Source: Salvator merianae (lineage: Eukaryota > Chordata > Lepidosauria > Squamata > Teiidae). From it: DNA of 64,000 bases. The position numbers and the translations under genes are program-made. The notes beneath the pieces are model-generated. The model searched no databases. It saw only the letters and a program-made list of their open reading frames with translations, and was not told where the DNA came from. Below are positions 11,576 to 24,968 of this stretch, piece after piece (the stretch's first letter is position 1; each line of letters opens with the position of its first letter). The stretch is taken from NCBI GenBank assembly GCA_003586115.2, contig QVOM02000021.1, positions 7,640,248-7,704,247 of the forward strand. The letters are read 5' to 3'.

Positions 11576-11874
11576 CTAGGCAACCAAGAGATAAGCCTAA
11601 AGATAAAAGTGCTCAGGATCAAAAGAAATTGAGAAACCAGGGGAAACTAGCAATGCTGATGAGGCAAGAATATCCAGCTGTTTTAAAATATGGCCCAATT
11701 TAAATTTAAGATTCAATACTGTATCTCAAGTGCATATACTTCCTTTGCTTGAGTCTACTGCCAATCTTATATAAACATAGTTGTGCATTTTGAAAAGCTT
11801 TCTTCCTATCCCAATTCATGAGAGCATGCAGTGCCACAGTTGCTGGAACAAAGCTGATTTGCTAAATTACTTAC

Positions 11875-11929
11875 ACTAAGACTTTGTTTATTCACAGTAT
11901 TATTAACTAACGATGGGTTGTGATTAAGT
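11875..11929 (-). CDS. Internal exon (18 aa plus one base) of the minus-strand gene
   Basis: The exon is 55 nt with near-consensus sites: acceptor gattttcttcattacag and donor AGT|gtaagtaat. Only the frame that starts after one base is useful, and it reads LNHNPSLVNNTVNKQSLS. It ends on a codon boundary, as the next exon (11575-11440) needs. Its single leading base completes the AT left by the small exon 12159-12178 to make Ile. The peptide is polar and Asn/Ser rich, so it may be a linker between the helical parts. Confidence 0.6.
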
Positions 11930-12158
11930 CTGTAATGAAGAAAATCAATTCTGCAATGGCACTTGTTTAATTAACAAAATCTCAGGGGACAGGTGGCCAA
12001 TCTGTCAGACTGACTTTCAAGTGTAGATTTGCAAGTTTATTTTACAGTCCTTTGTAGAAAACTCATTGCTGGTTTGATTGATTGCATCTATTTCCCAGCA
12101 TATATCAAAACAATCTCAAAGCAGATTACTTGATTTAAATATATGTACTACAACTTAC

Positions 12159-12178
12159 ATTTTAAAATACGTTACATC
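12159..12178 (-). CDS. Candidate 20-nt microexon of the minus-strand gene
   Basis: The acceptor tgattttattatgttag and the donor AAAAT|gtaagttgt enclose 20 nt reading DVTYFK plus two bases (AT). The phase goes from 0 to 2. That is exactly what is needed to join exon 15285-15338 (ending phase 0) to exon 11875-11929 (needing two bases before it). The TAG of the acceptor is an in-frame stop, so the exon cannot extend upstream. It is very short, so chance is possible. Another exon of length 2 mod 3 could do the same job. Confidence 0.4.
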
Positions 12179-12179
12179 C

Positions 12180-15100
12180 TAACATAATAAAATCACAGCC
12201 CAGTGCATAGAAGGGGACAACAAACATTTTTACTAAGCTAATAGATTTACATAACTATGAAGGTCCCCAATTGGAGCTGGGAGGCCTGGGATTTGACTCA
12301 AAATGAGCAACAGTTGAAGTGACCCTGGGAATTCATCCAAGCCTTAGCATCAAAACAACATCTGAGTCACAATACACTGGACTGAGAAGCCCCCTGAACA
12401 GGAATCCTTAGACAACATTTGCATGGCCTCCAGGACCACAACAATGTGTACCCAGGCTGCAGGGTCTACATACCAGTACATTCCCCCTGGGAGACTATTA
12501 CAGTTGGAGAAAGTGGTGGATGCACAGAACCATAACTGGTCCACTCTCAGGAGTTGCCTCCCTCATAGTGCAGGCTGGGTCCTGCCCCTGCTGCCACTAT
12601 GAAAGCAGGTGGCAGTGGCAGGATCAGTCCATATCCCATTCCAAGCTCCAGAAGACACCCCACTTCTGGGGCCATTTCTGGGGTTCCAGGAAAATGATCC
12701 CAGCCTGCAAGTCCAAAGTTGTAGAACTTCTACTCCCCAGCCTCAGAGCTAGACCGGGAGGTGGCTGCCCGACTGTATTCCTGGCCCAATGGTCAGAAAC
12801 GTTCTTCACAAAGTGCACAACTGGAACCCATGTAGAAGCTTCCTTGGAATCCATGCCCTTAAGACTGAGAAGAATCTGCATCCCATTTTCCAAATTAGAG
12901 CAACCATGGACAAATCCTCACAAAGGAAGTAATATGCCAGGTATTGCCACCTCTGATCCTGTTATCTAATTATCACTGATTAGTATCCATAGAAAACTTT
13001 ATCCTTCAGAAATCCAGTAACTTTTAAAATCAATCCAATTTTGTGTCCACTCCCACATCCTGCAGGAACATAGTTTGCACAAATGTATGTCGTATAAAGA
13101 AACAAAGGTAGTGTTTTTTATGAGACCCAAAATCTCTCACCATTCGAGACACTGATAATCTGTGGTTCTAGTATTAGGATATAGGCTTGATTAAGAAATA
13201 ACTCAAACATGTGTAGCCAATGTGCAAGGAACCTGGGTTGGAAGGGCTGAGTGGCCATTGAAGCACAGGATTCATCCCGACATCAGAATCCATCTTAGCC
13301 GCACAAGGTGAATGTAACCACAGCAATCATCCCAGCAGCCTTGACCTACTGACTCTCTGCTTCCTGCCAGAAAAATCCTATTGTTTAGCTGATTGTACCG
13401 CAAGACCAGCTTAATCCCATCAGACTGTGGCAGGAAGTCCCTATTTGAGCAAACAGCCCTCAGCCCCAAGCGAGAGATCTGTAACATGACAATGCAAATC
13501 TGGGCACAAAGTATAATAGCTGATTCAGTCACTGTATCTTATTTACCTATCCTGGAATGTCAGAATGCATACAAATCTTTTGTTTGCCCATTTCCTCCTG
13601 AAATATGTAGTCTCATATCCCAAGGGTTAATTTTGGGAATTAAAAGTAGGCTTCTTCCAATGTGTATGCTCCTACCAAGTTCTACCAGAAGACTGTTTGT
13701 GTGGGTATTACCAAATGTCCTCATTCTTGCAAGGTCTACCAAAACTGACCTTCCTGCATAGGTTTCTGTGTGAGTGAGTTCCTACTTCTACCAGGGCTAA
13801 GACCACCACTGAAATCACTACGGAAGCAAAGGAAGAGATCTGAGCTGTCTCTTCCACTCTGAGGTTTCAAAGGGTTTTGCTCCTGTCAAGATATGGGGCA
13901 GCCTGACCTTGCACTGCTGGGTACTAGTGGGGTACAGTTAGCTGGACTTGTAGCGTTTTATCAGCCATTACATCTTGCTCCAGTCAAGAGGGCATGCACT
14001 GTGGATTATCCTTGAGGATTTCTGGACCCTTTGCTTTTGCTTTGACAGCATCAATATACCAATAAGGTTCTCTGGGAAGTACTCACTCAATTGAACCTCT
14101 TGCTGCACTGGTCTTATTTTAGTCCAGTCATTTCTAAATGCGCCTGGGTGTGTTTTGGCAACATTTGTTCACTCCCCAAGCTGTGAAGTCCATCCCCAAT
14201 CAAGAGAAGACCCCAAGAAATATGCAATTCCTCCTGCTCCTGCTCCTTCTCCGTAGCCCATTGCTTTTGTCTCTCACCTCCATTTTCATTTTACTTCTTA
14301 AACTTTCAAAAGCTCTCCTCTTGTTTTAGAAAAAAAGAAGTTGTGGTTTGGCTAGTCACCCCAATTCATTTTGGGGGCACAACTGCTGAGATAGTGGAGA
14401 CCAGATGACACATGTGTGGTCAACAATTGGTAGGAGGCTCAAACTGATAACCTAGGGGAGAGAGTTCATTAGATTAAGGCACTCTGATCCATAGCACTAC
14501 CTCTCCCCAGCTGCATAAACGAAATTTCCTAGCCCTTAACTTCTCACCCTCTAACCTCGCTCCCCTTTTGTAGCAACTGATATAATTTGTTAGGAAATCC
14601 CTTTTATCTCCTCAACGTTGCTGACTTCTCCTTGCCTTATGTCCACTACTAGAGCTGGCAACTTTTATTCTCAGCCTATTCTGTGTACTTTTGCCACGGT
14701 TACAATAAAAACCTCTCCACTTGATACACATTACTGTCCAATTGTATTTATTTGCTCTGACTGTCTTTCACTTTGAGTTGCTGATACCACTGAATTAAAT
14801 TTTTCTCCATTTTGACAGTTTCTATTTTTGCCTTGTAATTAAGTTATTTTATATGCTTTATACCCTTTAATAAAAGTATAGTTTGTATTCAAATCTGCCT
14901 AGTCATTTTCCCTCCCTGAAGATCCACTGCCAACTGTGTGGTCTGTTAAACCAACCCTTTAGTCTTATAAAAATCTAAAATGTGAGAATGCTGCTAGACA
15001 TGTGTCCGCAGTTGCTTTCATAACAGAGGAAAGCCATAAAGTTTATCTATCTATTATCTTCACATAGTATATACTATGTAATCCGTACTTAGAATTATTG

Positions 15101-15284
15101 TTCAGCACAGCTGGATGAACCTGAATTAAGGAAAAACGTCTCTACCATTGATTCTGTGATTGATGTCTATTATTACAGCATACTTATTTACTGGGAAAGG
15201 AGTGAATCAGCCTACTAGACTACAAATTCCCCCAGCGCCATTTTTAAAGCAACACCACTCACAGCTTTCTTGTGAAAGACATAC
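12180..15284. other. Intron sequence of the minus-strand gene
   Basis: Between exons 12159 and 15285. It contains the SINE at 14330 and repeat-like segments at 12350-13500 that I could not assign. Confidence 0.4.
14330..14510 (-). repeat. tRNA-derived SINE
   Basis: On the minus strand, the A-box-like tagtgctatggatcagagtg (rc of 14481-14500) is followed by an extra arm-like stretch and the B-box-like ggttatcagtttgagcctcc (rc of 14433-14452). The long gap between boxes suggests a class II tRNA (Ser/Leu type) ancestor. The body runs to a T-rich end near 14330. Confidence 0.6.
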
Positions 15285-15338
15285 CTGGCAAGATATCACA
15301 GCATTTTGAAAAATATTTATTAACTTTGAATATTTAGC
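15285..15338 (-). CDS. Internal exon (18 aa) of the minus-strand gene
   Basis: The exon is 54 nt, from acceptor ggaactttttcttgtag (strong T tract) to donor TGCCAG|gtatgt. One frame is open, AKYSKLINIFQNAVISCQ, and the other two have stops. The phase is 0 at both ends, matching the end of exon 18377-18449. The sequence looks like one helix of an alpha-helical repeat, with hydrophobic residues spaced three to four apart. That structural reading is inference. Confidence 0.6.
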
Positions 15339-17492
15339 CTACAAGAAAAAGTTCCAAGTCACTGAAATCAATGGAAGAATGGAAACCATCTCTGATTTAT
15401 ACTACTTAGCACTTTTATTAGATAGATTACCACCATTAAGCTATTGCACCCAGAATTCCATAGAGGGGAAAAAGCAAATATATCACACAGACGAACAGGC
15501 TTCCTTGGCTGAAGTGTAAACAGATTTTTAAATTTAGCTTCTAACCCCAATTTTGCAAAACAAACATATTAGAGGATTCAGTTAAAGGATATGTGCAGTT
15601 TTCCTGGTTCAGCATAATGTTAATGTGATTTCCATTTCTTTCCTGTTTTAATTTTAAGAATGGGTCTTCTGATAACCTTCCTTCTGCTGTTTCTATTCCT
15701 GTACAAGCTAAGAAAGGTCAAGGATTTGCTTTTCATTAAAATGTATTCAGAGTGGATGATAAGTGTCAGTATTGAATACAGCCGCACAAGGATCATAGTT
15801 GTATATATAAATTATCCAACTGAAGGAAAGGTTATTTAAGCTGTGATATTGTTCATAATTATATTCAGAAACACTGGAAATCGATGGGATACGTGTGTGA
15901 TAACCACCTACAGGACTGAAAGCCTAATGATAAATGATGTTTTAATACATCCTGGCTTTTCCACTAAATGACTAATGAAATTTTGTTTCATACACTAAAA
16001 TCAAAACATAGCTAGAGATCTTCTTAGAACTTTTAAAATGCAGAAAGTTATATTTTACCTCCACAAAGAGGTAAACTGATTTCTGTACTTGAAGTTGTAT
16101 TTATATCCTACCCTATACTCAAAGGTCCTGGGCCAAGTCACAGTGAAACTAATAAAATTAAAATGAACTGACTAAAACAACAATAAAAGTGCTTGAAAGG
16201 AGAGGGCAGGATGTTTCTTCAACCAAAGGCTTTGGTAATGAGGTGTGTCTTTACCAGGCATTTAAAAGCATACAGTGAGGCTGTGTGTCACACCTCAGAG
16301 GGGAGGCATCTTAATCCAACTCTCAGGACAGCTGTTTTCCAAAGGGAATGGTCGAAATTGGCCTCATCTAAGGTGCCTTTGCTGCAAAATGGAGGTACTG
16401 CCTATAACACAGATGAGCAGCATGTGATTTCTTTTGTATAACACTTTTTTCTTAACAGCATGCTTTTGTTCTTATATGTTCAGCAAAGAAATGTGACTTC
16501 CCTTGTTTAATGCAATCCTGGAAAGGTGCAGCAGTGCAATTTGTCCTGTGACATTGCCACTGATTTACATGGACAGAGTCAAGTTGCATCTCCACTTTGT
16601 TGTGAAAGCAGTCCTATAGCGTTCTGGGCTCTCCAAGACAACATAGTTTTCCCACTCCAAGAGAGGCCCGACACCGGTTCTCAATGCTGATAATTGTGTC
16701 TTGACTGCTTCTGATAAGGTATCTTAAAGTCCCCATTGTATACCAAATCTCATATGGAACACAGAAGCAGGACAAGAGCAATCCTACTTCCATGATCCAA
16801 CCCACTGAAAAGCCATGTTCTGTGGGGCAGCAGCCTGGGTCTCTCTTCTGAAGCACCTATTGACTTAAACTTGTTGACTGGTTTCCTCCCTATAGACCAC
16901 TGACTAATACAGACTGGCCATTTGCAATTCCCTAACCCCCCCCCCCCCGTTTTCTGTGCGTGGCACTTTACTTATATTGGTAGACCAGCCATATGCAATT
17001 CCCCAAACCCCCAGTTTACTACACTTGTATAACACAGTATTACTCAGTGGGACCCAAACACAATACTGTAAGAGCAATGTCATTTTAGTAATCATGCCTT
17101 TTATTTAGGTTGGCATGCTCCATTTTCCTATGTCCCATTCTCAAATATTGTGACCATTAAGGAATATCAAAATAGAGAACAAAAGATGAAGCTCTGTGCA
17201 AAATTTGTCAAGACCAATTTCTACACTTTCATTCTTGGAAACGGGCTCTGTAATTTAAACAGAAATTCAAGGTATCTTACTATACTAGTAAAGAGTAGAC
17301 ATCCTGCCTGCTCAGTTTATTATCCAGATGTGAACATTCCAGGCTCCTTCTCATCCTTCTGATGATTCTTGAGTTTTAAATCATACTTGGACTGCATACT
17401 TCCTCAAATGGGAGTGCTTTAAGCACAGCATTAAAAGTATTTGATGGGCTTCATTTTCTGTATGCAGTTTGACTGCTCTGCTCCGCTTGTAA

Positions 17493-17516
17493 GGGCCTTT
17501 TAGCACAGAAAGGCCC
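17493..17516. mobile_element. Minimal head-to-head pair of GGGCC-family ends
   Basis: gggccttttagcacagaaaggccc is a near-perfect palindrome made of both element ends with no interior. It could be the relic of an extreme internal deletion. Confidence 0.45.
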
Positions 17517-18376
17517 ACATTTGGAATCAGTGTGCCTGGTACAGCCAGATCCTCTGATTCCAAACACAGGAAGTCATGCAAGCTTCACAGCCATACTCTC
17601 ATTCCAAACCTGGGGACCTCTGGGGGAGGCACACTATGGTGCACCACTGAAATTGGTTCCCCAGCAGTAACTTAATACAGAAGGCATACCATCTGCACAC
17701 CTCCCATGTTCTGGAACAGGACTATTGGTTCCACTAATAGATTCAATTATGTGGCTGTTTTGAGAACAAGCACAAGCACACTGCTTATGCAGTTCAACAT
17801 AAAATACACTGATTCTTTAAAATTCAATTTAAAGTCAAATTGTTTTAAATACCAGTAATGGTCTGCAAATCTAGATTGCAGGGATAGGGCCAGGTACCAT
17901 CACAAAATGCAGGTCAGAAGAACTGGTCTTGTACCGTTGCTCTCACAGAAGTATTCCAACAGCCACTACTGTTCTCTCACTGTGTGCTTATTTAATGTTG
18001 GGTCAAAACCTGGTTCCAATAAAGATTACAAAAACTTAGTAACGCTCTATTAGAAAATGCCTTTGGGGGCAGCTACATCAGAGCTTTTTCACTGCTATCA
18101 GCAAAAGAAATGCTCACAAGAAGCTTATCAAGTTGCTTTTTCTGAACTAGTTACATGAATGAGCCATAGTGTATTAATGACTTAGAGATGCCAGTTATTC
18201 AAATATTTTGAGATATACTAGACCCTCTTTTGAAAATAATCGGCAAGGCTTAAAACAAGAAATCCTGCATATTACACTTATCAACAGAGATCTGAAGCGT
18301 CTGAGTTGCAGCAATAATCTGTAAGAATTAGGAGAAGAAATAGGCAGGAATGTCAAGGGTATGCATCCTCACATAC

Positions 18377-18449
18377 AAGGTCCATGAACTTTTCTACTGC
18401 CACCTCACATGTACCATGGGCGGCTGCAACTTCTTTAAGCCACAAACCA
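18377..18449 (-). CDS. Internal exon (24 aa plus one base) of the minus-strand gene
   Basis: The exon is 73 nt. The acceptor is ttgtttctgagttaggatgcag and the donor is GACCTT|gtatgtgag. After one leading base it reads GLWLKEVAAAHGTCEVAVEK followed by FMDL. The leading T completes the AT left by exon 35273-35427 to give Ile, and the exon ends in phase 0 as exon 15285-15338 needs. An alternative acceptor 8 nt upstream would break the phase. The intron from the previous exon is about 16.8 kb and contains a CR1, a full-length L1 and several DNA elements. The product is not recognised. Confidence 0.6.
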
Positions 18450-19601
18450 CTGCATCCTAACTCAGAAACAAGTTATAATGAACTCAGCACTACACACCTC
18501 TAGCAGACGCGTCATTAATGGCCATCTCATTTTTTCAACTAAAATTGATATCATTTATACAATTATCTCAAAATGTTGGGATGCTTCAATATCAACAACA
18601 AATAAAGTATGCTTTTATGATATTAAATGCCTGGTTTTAACAGTGCCTGCTTATTATTTTGGTTTATATTTTTCTAAAGCTTATTTTTCCAGAGCAACAT
18701 ATGTTGCCCACAAACTGTTTTCCAGATGCCCTATATTATTCATGCTTTTTTTCTTTCTTTGTCCTAGCATTCTCTTTGTTTAAGTTTAGTGGAAATGTAC
18801 TCTTATTACACAATTACAAATATACTACAAATGCAAAATGCTTCTAAACAGACTATAAAAAACAAGTCCTGTATTCACTACATAAGCCAACCACTGTATC
18901 CTTTCCAACTATTTTACTGTTCTTTGAAAACTACTCTTCATTTAGCAGCAGGCAGGTAAGGTTAGATAACTAGTACAGTATATCATTTATAAATTTAAAT
19001 GTCTTTTAAACTAAACAGATACTTGGTAACTTTAACATCTTTATCCCTATATTTAGTTTTTTTTAACACTTGTCTATGTAGTCTTTGTTAAAAAATATCT
19101 GCTTTTATTGAGCTCCACAACACTCACTGAGCCCTTTACCTCCCTGACTCTAAAAATAGGAGTATTCAAACTTCTGAAACTTGCAGCAGTGAAGAATTAT
19201 CACCTCTCTTTTATGCCTCTTCAGCATAACTGCTTGAGATGCATTTCGCAAGGATCCCCACTAACTTGTTAGGGGGGGGGAGGAGATAAGGAGGAGATAA
19301 AGACAAGACCTTGAGAAGATCACAAAATATCAATATTTGAAGATCAAAATTGAAAGACTGTGGCACACTTGGTGCCATACCAAAAACCTTGACTGGCATT
19401 TAGAACATCTGCAAATCTATATATTTGCATATATTAACAAAATCTGCAAATTGACAACATCTCCATTGGTCAACTGCAAAAGACCATACTGCTCTGATGG
19501 ATGGATGACATCCATTATGTCATCCTAAGTTTTTGGGAAGAACTTGATACAAAATGAAGGCCAACACCAGCTAAAGAACTGGCAGCTATGACATTACCTT
19601 G

Positions 19602-19626
19602 TATTATTATTATTATTATTATTATT
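19602..19626. repeat. (ATT)n microsatellite
   Basis: Eight to nine ATT units. A second impure ATC microsatellite lies at 19706-19733. Confidence 0.9.
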
Positions 19627-20286
19627 TCTATTTCTATTCCCTGATATTATCACAATGGCTCTTAAGTCCTTGGTTAGGACAATTGTCTATAACTGTGAAT
19701 TCTTCTAAATCATCATCATCTTCATCATCATCTTACACTGCAATAGTTCAGCAAACTATTATGTTTGTATGTGCGTTCATGTCTGAAATAGTCATAAACA
19801 TTTTACACAGACTATTATGGAAAAAAATTACAAGTTCTTTTAAAATTCTTTCTTTATTTTTGTTCAAAATGTATGTGCCTTTATGTTGTGAGTTGCCCAG
19901 AGAACTGTCCTTATCAGTCAATTATATACTTTTCCATCTCATTTGAAAATAGTAACTTTCATTGGCAGGATTTTAAAGATTATTCTCTTTAATACAATTT
20001 TTGTTTTTTTAACATTGACATGGAAATGATGCAAATAATAATAATAATTTTCAAAAAAGCAAGAACAGAATTGTTATCAAGCATGTTTCTTTATTATTTT
20101 ATTACTTCTTCCAGTTTAAGTCATTACCATAGGTAAAAACCTGGAATTAGGTATAGTGCTGAAGCTAATGTTCTGATAATACAATCATGACCAGGTGGCA
20201 ATACTAGAACAAAGTGTTTTCACTCTGTATTTTTACTCATGCTCCTAAAGACTGCTTAAGAAGGAGCAAAAGGAATTGTAGAATGA

Positions 20287-20304
20287 GAGAGAAAGAAAGA
20301 AAGA
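20287..20304. repeat. (GAAA)n microsatellite
   Basis: Short gaaagaaagaaag run next to a gagaga stretch. Confidence 0.7.
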
Positions 20305-22329
20305 GGCTGAGTTCACACTTGGTTGTAACATTGGTATGGCAGGATGTTGACAACCTTTTGTACACATGCTACACAAGCAAAAGCACATGTGACACTGGAC
20401 CATAGTGAGTTGTAGGTACAACATAATTACAATCTAGGGGCACTCAGACTTCTGCCTGCTTCATGACTGGACTCAAAGCTATGTCACAATTAGGTATGGA
20501 CCAAGCTAAACAAAGACAACTTTTAAAAAATCTTCTAACCTTTCTAGGATACGTTTGCAAAAGGTTAGGGTAAATATTTTACACAAACATTTGATTCCAT
20601 GGAAGAGTGATTCTACATTGGCTAGAATACCAGACCAGTAAGCATACTGGGAACCTCCCTTCTGCATGCTGGTCTGGTCTAAGAGGCCTTGTGCTCTATT
20701 TCTAAAATGTTGGTCATACAGCTCAGTTGTTACAGGTTACACCGAAAGACATACACAAGTACCACTAATATTTAAATGGATCTAAAAATTCTATTCTAAC
20801 TTATCTAAGTTGAGTTTCCTAGTATCACAATCAAGTGCGAACTTGCTATGTAATAGATGCAATATGCTCTGTTAAATCTGAGTAAAATTTGAGTAGAAAC
20901 ATACCAAGAAAGATTAACATAGATTTTGTCTAGACTGTTCTCCTAGAAGGCTACAGAATCACAAAACATTCTGTAGTAATACAGAGCAAGAGATTGTGAC
21001 CAGTTCTATACCCTGTCATATCACACAGTACAAGCATGCGCATGAGAATCTAGACCTGACTGGCCCTTGTGCTACTGTGTTGATGCCATGTGTAGACAGT
21101 TTGCTGCCATGATGGCATGAAACTGTCTTGTAGACCAGTGTTCTACCAACCAGTAGCTTTGCAGCTATCTTGTTTATGTTAAAAATGAGGTTGGATCTCA
21201 AAATGAACAGTGAGAAAGGCAGGATGCATAACTTAGAAAGAGTGTTGTATTGTTCCCTTATGAGTGAATCTTTCACTGCCTCTGTGCTCTTTAACAACAT
21301 TAAGTACCACAGCCACAAAGCTATCAATGGAACCCATGAGTTCTGCATATTCATGAGCAAAGATATATTTGTCAGGCACCCAAATCCACAATCTCAGGAG
21401 TTTGCACCCAGACTATAGTGATGTTTGGTGGGGGAGTTCAGGGAGAGGGGCTGGAAAACACAGCTCTCTTGATATTTGCAAGCTTTGGGATTTTGCACCA
21501 TTTTGGCAGAACTTTCTCTTGTGAATACCATGGGACTATTGTATTTTTATATTCATGAGGTTTTCTTGGCAGAGGCAGACTGCAAACCAGACCATGCTTT
21601 TCAGCTCCCAGAACATCTTTAGGTCTACTGCCCATCCAAAATGGAATTTGGGAAGATAAAACCTAAGCCACTTATCAGAATCTTGTGCCATCCTCACGTC
21701 TCCATCTCAGTCTATGAACTGTAACTTGAAATACCACATCCATGCACGATCTGTGTGTAAGGTAGTGAGGGAGCAGAACTGGGTATAATGGGCTGGAATG
21801 GAGAGGCAATTATGAGGTGGTGGCAAGAAACGAGAACTCTTTTTTTCCTAGGTAAGTTAATTATTAACTGCTAGAACAATCAAGATCTTTCTTTTGAGAA
21901 AGCTCAACATTGTGCGTTCACTGTATTATTGAACTACAGTTAATTGTTCATCAAGCCCATTTCAAATTAAAATTTAGTTGTACTGCCTTAAGACATCTTA
22001 CAGTACTAATGTGCTATTTCTAGATTAAACTGATTACAGATAATGCTACAGATATACTAGAGGCAAAACTGCTATCCAAAAGGTGATACTTTGGAAAGCT
22101 ATTAATTACTACCGCCAAGATTGGCCAGTGCTAAGGTTCAATAACAGGATCAAATCATGCTCTGCAGTCAAAGGAAAACAACAATTTGCAAGTACAGATG
22201 TAAAGATACACTGTTTATTAAAAACAGTATGGTAAGATTTCATCCTGAGGGTAGCAGGGGAAGAGGGAAGAGACTACATAAGCCAGAGGCAAATTTCATG
22301 ATAGCTGTCATGAGCATTATCTGTTGTCC

Positions 22330-22451
22330 TCAGCTAATAGCATCTGGGAGCATCTGAAGATGCTCCTGGACGCTGGGGCAGTGGGGCCGTGCAGACGCAC
22401 TTACCCAGTGAAAATCTGCTCGCTCACTAAGGGTTAAGTGCAAATAGGCCC
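22330..22451. mobile_element. Right end of a GGGCC-family element
   Basis: It ends aagtgcaaataggccc at 22436-22451 and carries inner palindromes (gagcatctgaagatgctc). The left end is not found, so the copy is truncated or diverged. Confidence 0.4.
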
Positions 22452-24635
22452 ACAATGTCACAAAACAAAGCAAACAAACAAAAGCAAAGGCAGAATAAGG
22501 ATACAAGACTGAGATCAGTCAAATTCAGAATCAGCTAGCAGAATATTCTGCAAGCCTCCTAAACCCAGAGAAAATAAATTCCAACATGATTCACAGCATT
22601 CTGTATTTCTGGGGCTCCAAATCGACATAAGAATATATCATAAAATGACTATCCCAAACAAGCCTACAACATTCCCCTGGGAATTTTGCCTGAGCAAACT
22701 CTGTATGTTCTGGGTCATAGGTTTCAGTTCATCTGTAACAGTGTGAGACGTATGTTAGTTTTTATACAAAGATCTGGAAGAACCACCCAACATTATTTAC
22801 TCTTAGTATATACCTTTGTGTAATATATCATTTGGGGAGAGAACCACGGATTCACAGAAGTTTTTAAAAGACCAAAATGACTATTCTGCCATATTTTACA
22901 AAGAAAACAATTTAAAATTTGCAGCATTTTAATCCCTATAACGAATAAGTAAAAGAACCACCTGGCTCCAACAGGGCAATGGGTGATGTATTTACCATTG
23001 CTTTTCCAAAAGCAATACCTGTGTCTGATATTTCCACAGAATAATAAAGCACAAATACTAAACATAGGCTGCAACTCCATGGCTATGCAAAGGGCCACCT
23101 CTGCAAAGGACCACCCAATCTCACCACTGGGATGGAAGGCACACTATGCACACCTCCCATCCTAGAGTCTTCAAAGCTTATGTTAGTTTAGCAGCAGACA
23201 GGAAATGACCCAAGGAGTTGGCCATTTTCAGTCCAGTGCTCAATGGCACTAGGCAAAAATCACTGAAGGTAAGTCACCCCACCACCACCCATTTACATGG
23301 CAGTAAGAGAGCAAAAAGCACCCTCAAAATGTTTTGCTGGGGCTTCCGGGCAGGTTGCCTCCATGGGCAGTCTCCGTGTCTGAACGCTGCTTGCAGCGCT
23401 GACAGAGAGATGCAGTCATGAACCTCCTCCAGCAAACAGGAAAACGATCTTGGTAATCTATATATTTGCAAACCACATGTAGAGTTTCTTACTGAATGTC
23501 CAGATCTAATACTGCTTCCCAGTTGCTAACTTTTTAAAACCTCGGAGGTTCTGATAGTTATTGTTAACTATGCAAAACCTTGCTCTTTAAAAATCTGGAA
23601 TTTATGTGAACAATTTGTAAGTTTTAAATTATAATATATGATCACAGCAGCAAGATTACTATACATGCAAGAATGGAAGAGCAAAACATAATCCACAATG
23701 GAAGACTGGTTGGTTAAATTGTTAGATCTGGCAGAAATAGATCAGTTGACAAGTTTGCTTAGAGAAAAAATGCTAATCTCTTTTTTTAAAACTTGGGGGA
23801 CCCTTCATACACTTTGCGTATAAAAAAAGAAAAACATTATATTAGTAGGATTTGAAGAATTGTCTATCAATATTAATATTAATCAAAGGAAGAGATGCCT
23901 AGAAATAACTAGAATGAGCAAATATTTCTAATTGTTAAGGAAGCAATCAGAAGTCACTTTTAGATCTTTTAGTTCTTATTTGGCATTAGTTTGATTTTGT
24001 TTAGGTTTCTTATGGAATCTTTTTTGCCTTTGCCTTTTCGCCTTTTTTATTCTCCTTTCTTTTTTCCGATTTATTGTTGTATTTTGTGTCTTTTAATGAT
24101 TTATGGAAACTTTAATAAAATTTCTAAAAAGAAAGAAAAAGTTTCAGCTGAGTAGTTAGAAGGCACTTTGGACTGTTACCACATTTGAATGGGTTTGGCT
24201 TAGTGTTCTCTAAGCTGAAACTTCTTTCTGCAGACATTGCACTGCTAGGCTAGGTAACTCATCATTATGTTTCTTCTTCTTACTTAGAGGTATGATAGTT
24301 TGTCATAGCCTCTTGGGCACCTATGGATAGTTCTGTTGTGATGGAAGATACTTCTAGAGCTGCTAAAATATCTAGGTATAGTTGGCATCATCTGTACTGT
24401 AGGATGCCATCTCTGTAATTAAAAGTGTACTGTCAGAGAGGTTTGCAACTTGACTTTCTTCTGGTGCATTTTCCTCTTTCAGAGTAGAAGAAAAATTTCA
24501 CAGTTTGGTTTTCAGTTTGACTTTTTTTTCTTCTACTTGTTCTCTTGCTGTAGTTCTGATGGCCTTATTGCAAGTTTCAGTGCGTTCTGACTTGGTGGTT
24601 TGTTAAGAGTTTCAGTTATAAGTTGCAAATAGTAG

Positions 24636-24968
24636 GGGTGTGCACAAAAAAAGAATTCATTTTCGATTTATTTTCAATTTGTTTTTGAAAGAAAATCTGT
24701 ATTTTCAATTCGTCAGCAAATTTAGTTGTTGAAAAATACATTTTTTGCATTCATTTTTTGCAATGTTTTCCCACTGAAAATGCCATTGAAAATGTTATTT
24801 TCATGGTTTAAACATAGCAAAAATGCAAAAATTCATCGACTTTCATTTTCGCAAAATAGGCTTTTCCGTTTTCGATCGAAAACTGCAAATGTGAAAAAAA
24901 ACATTTTCATTTCGATGCGAAAATTTGCAAGAATGAATTTTCCAATTCAAACCGAAATTAGACATCCC
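24636..24968. mobile_element. AT-rich DNA element, 333 bp, 3-bp TSD TAG
   Basis: It starts ggggtgtgcac and ends gacatccc, with TAG on both sides (24633-24635 and 24969-24971). The whole element is rich in aaaat/attttc words arranged as an imperfect inverted repeat (ttcattttcgattt compared with aaatgaaaat...). No ORF of note was seen. The superfamily is uncertain. Confidence 0.55.

Noticed and set aside
12520..12969. 149-codon plus-strand ORF
   Set aside because: It overlaps open frames on both strands in repeat-like sequence. No domain or splice context.
15659..15716. Plus-strand 58-nt exon-like segment (GSSDNLPSAVSIPVQAKK) with good acceptor
   Set aside because: It lies on the strand opposite to the supported gene, has no neighbouring plus-strand exon, and its donor (gtcaag) is weak.
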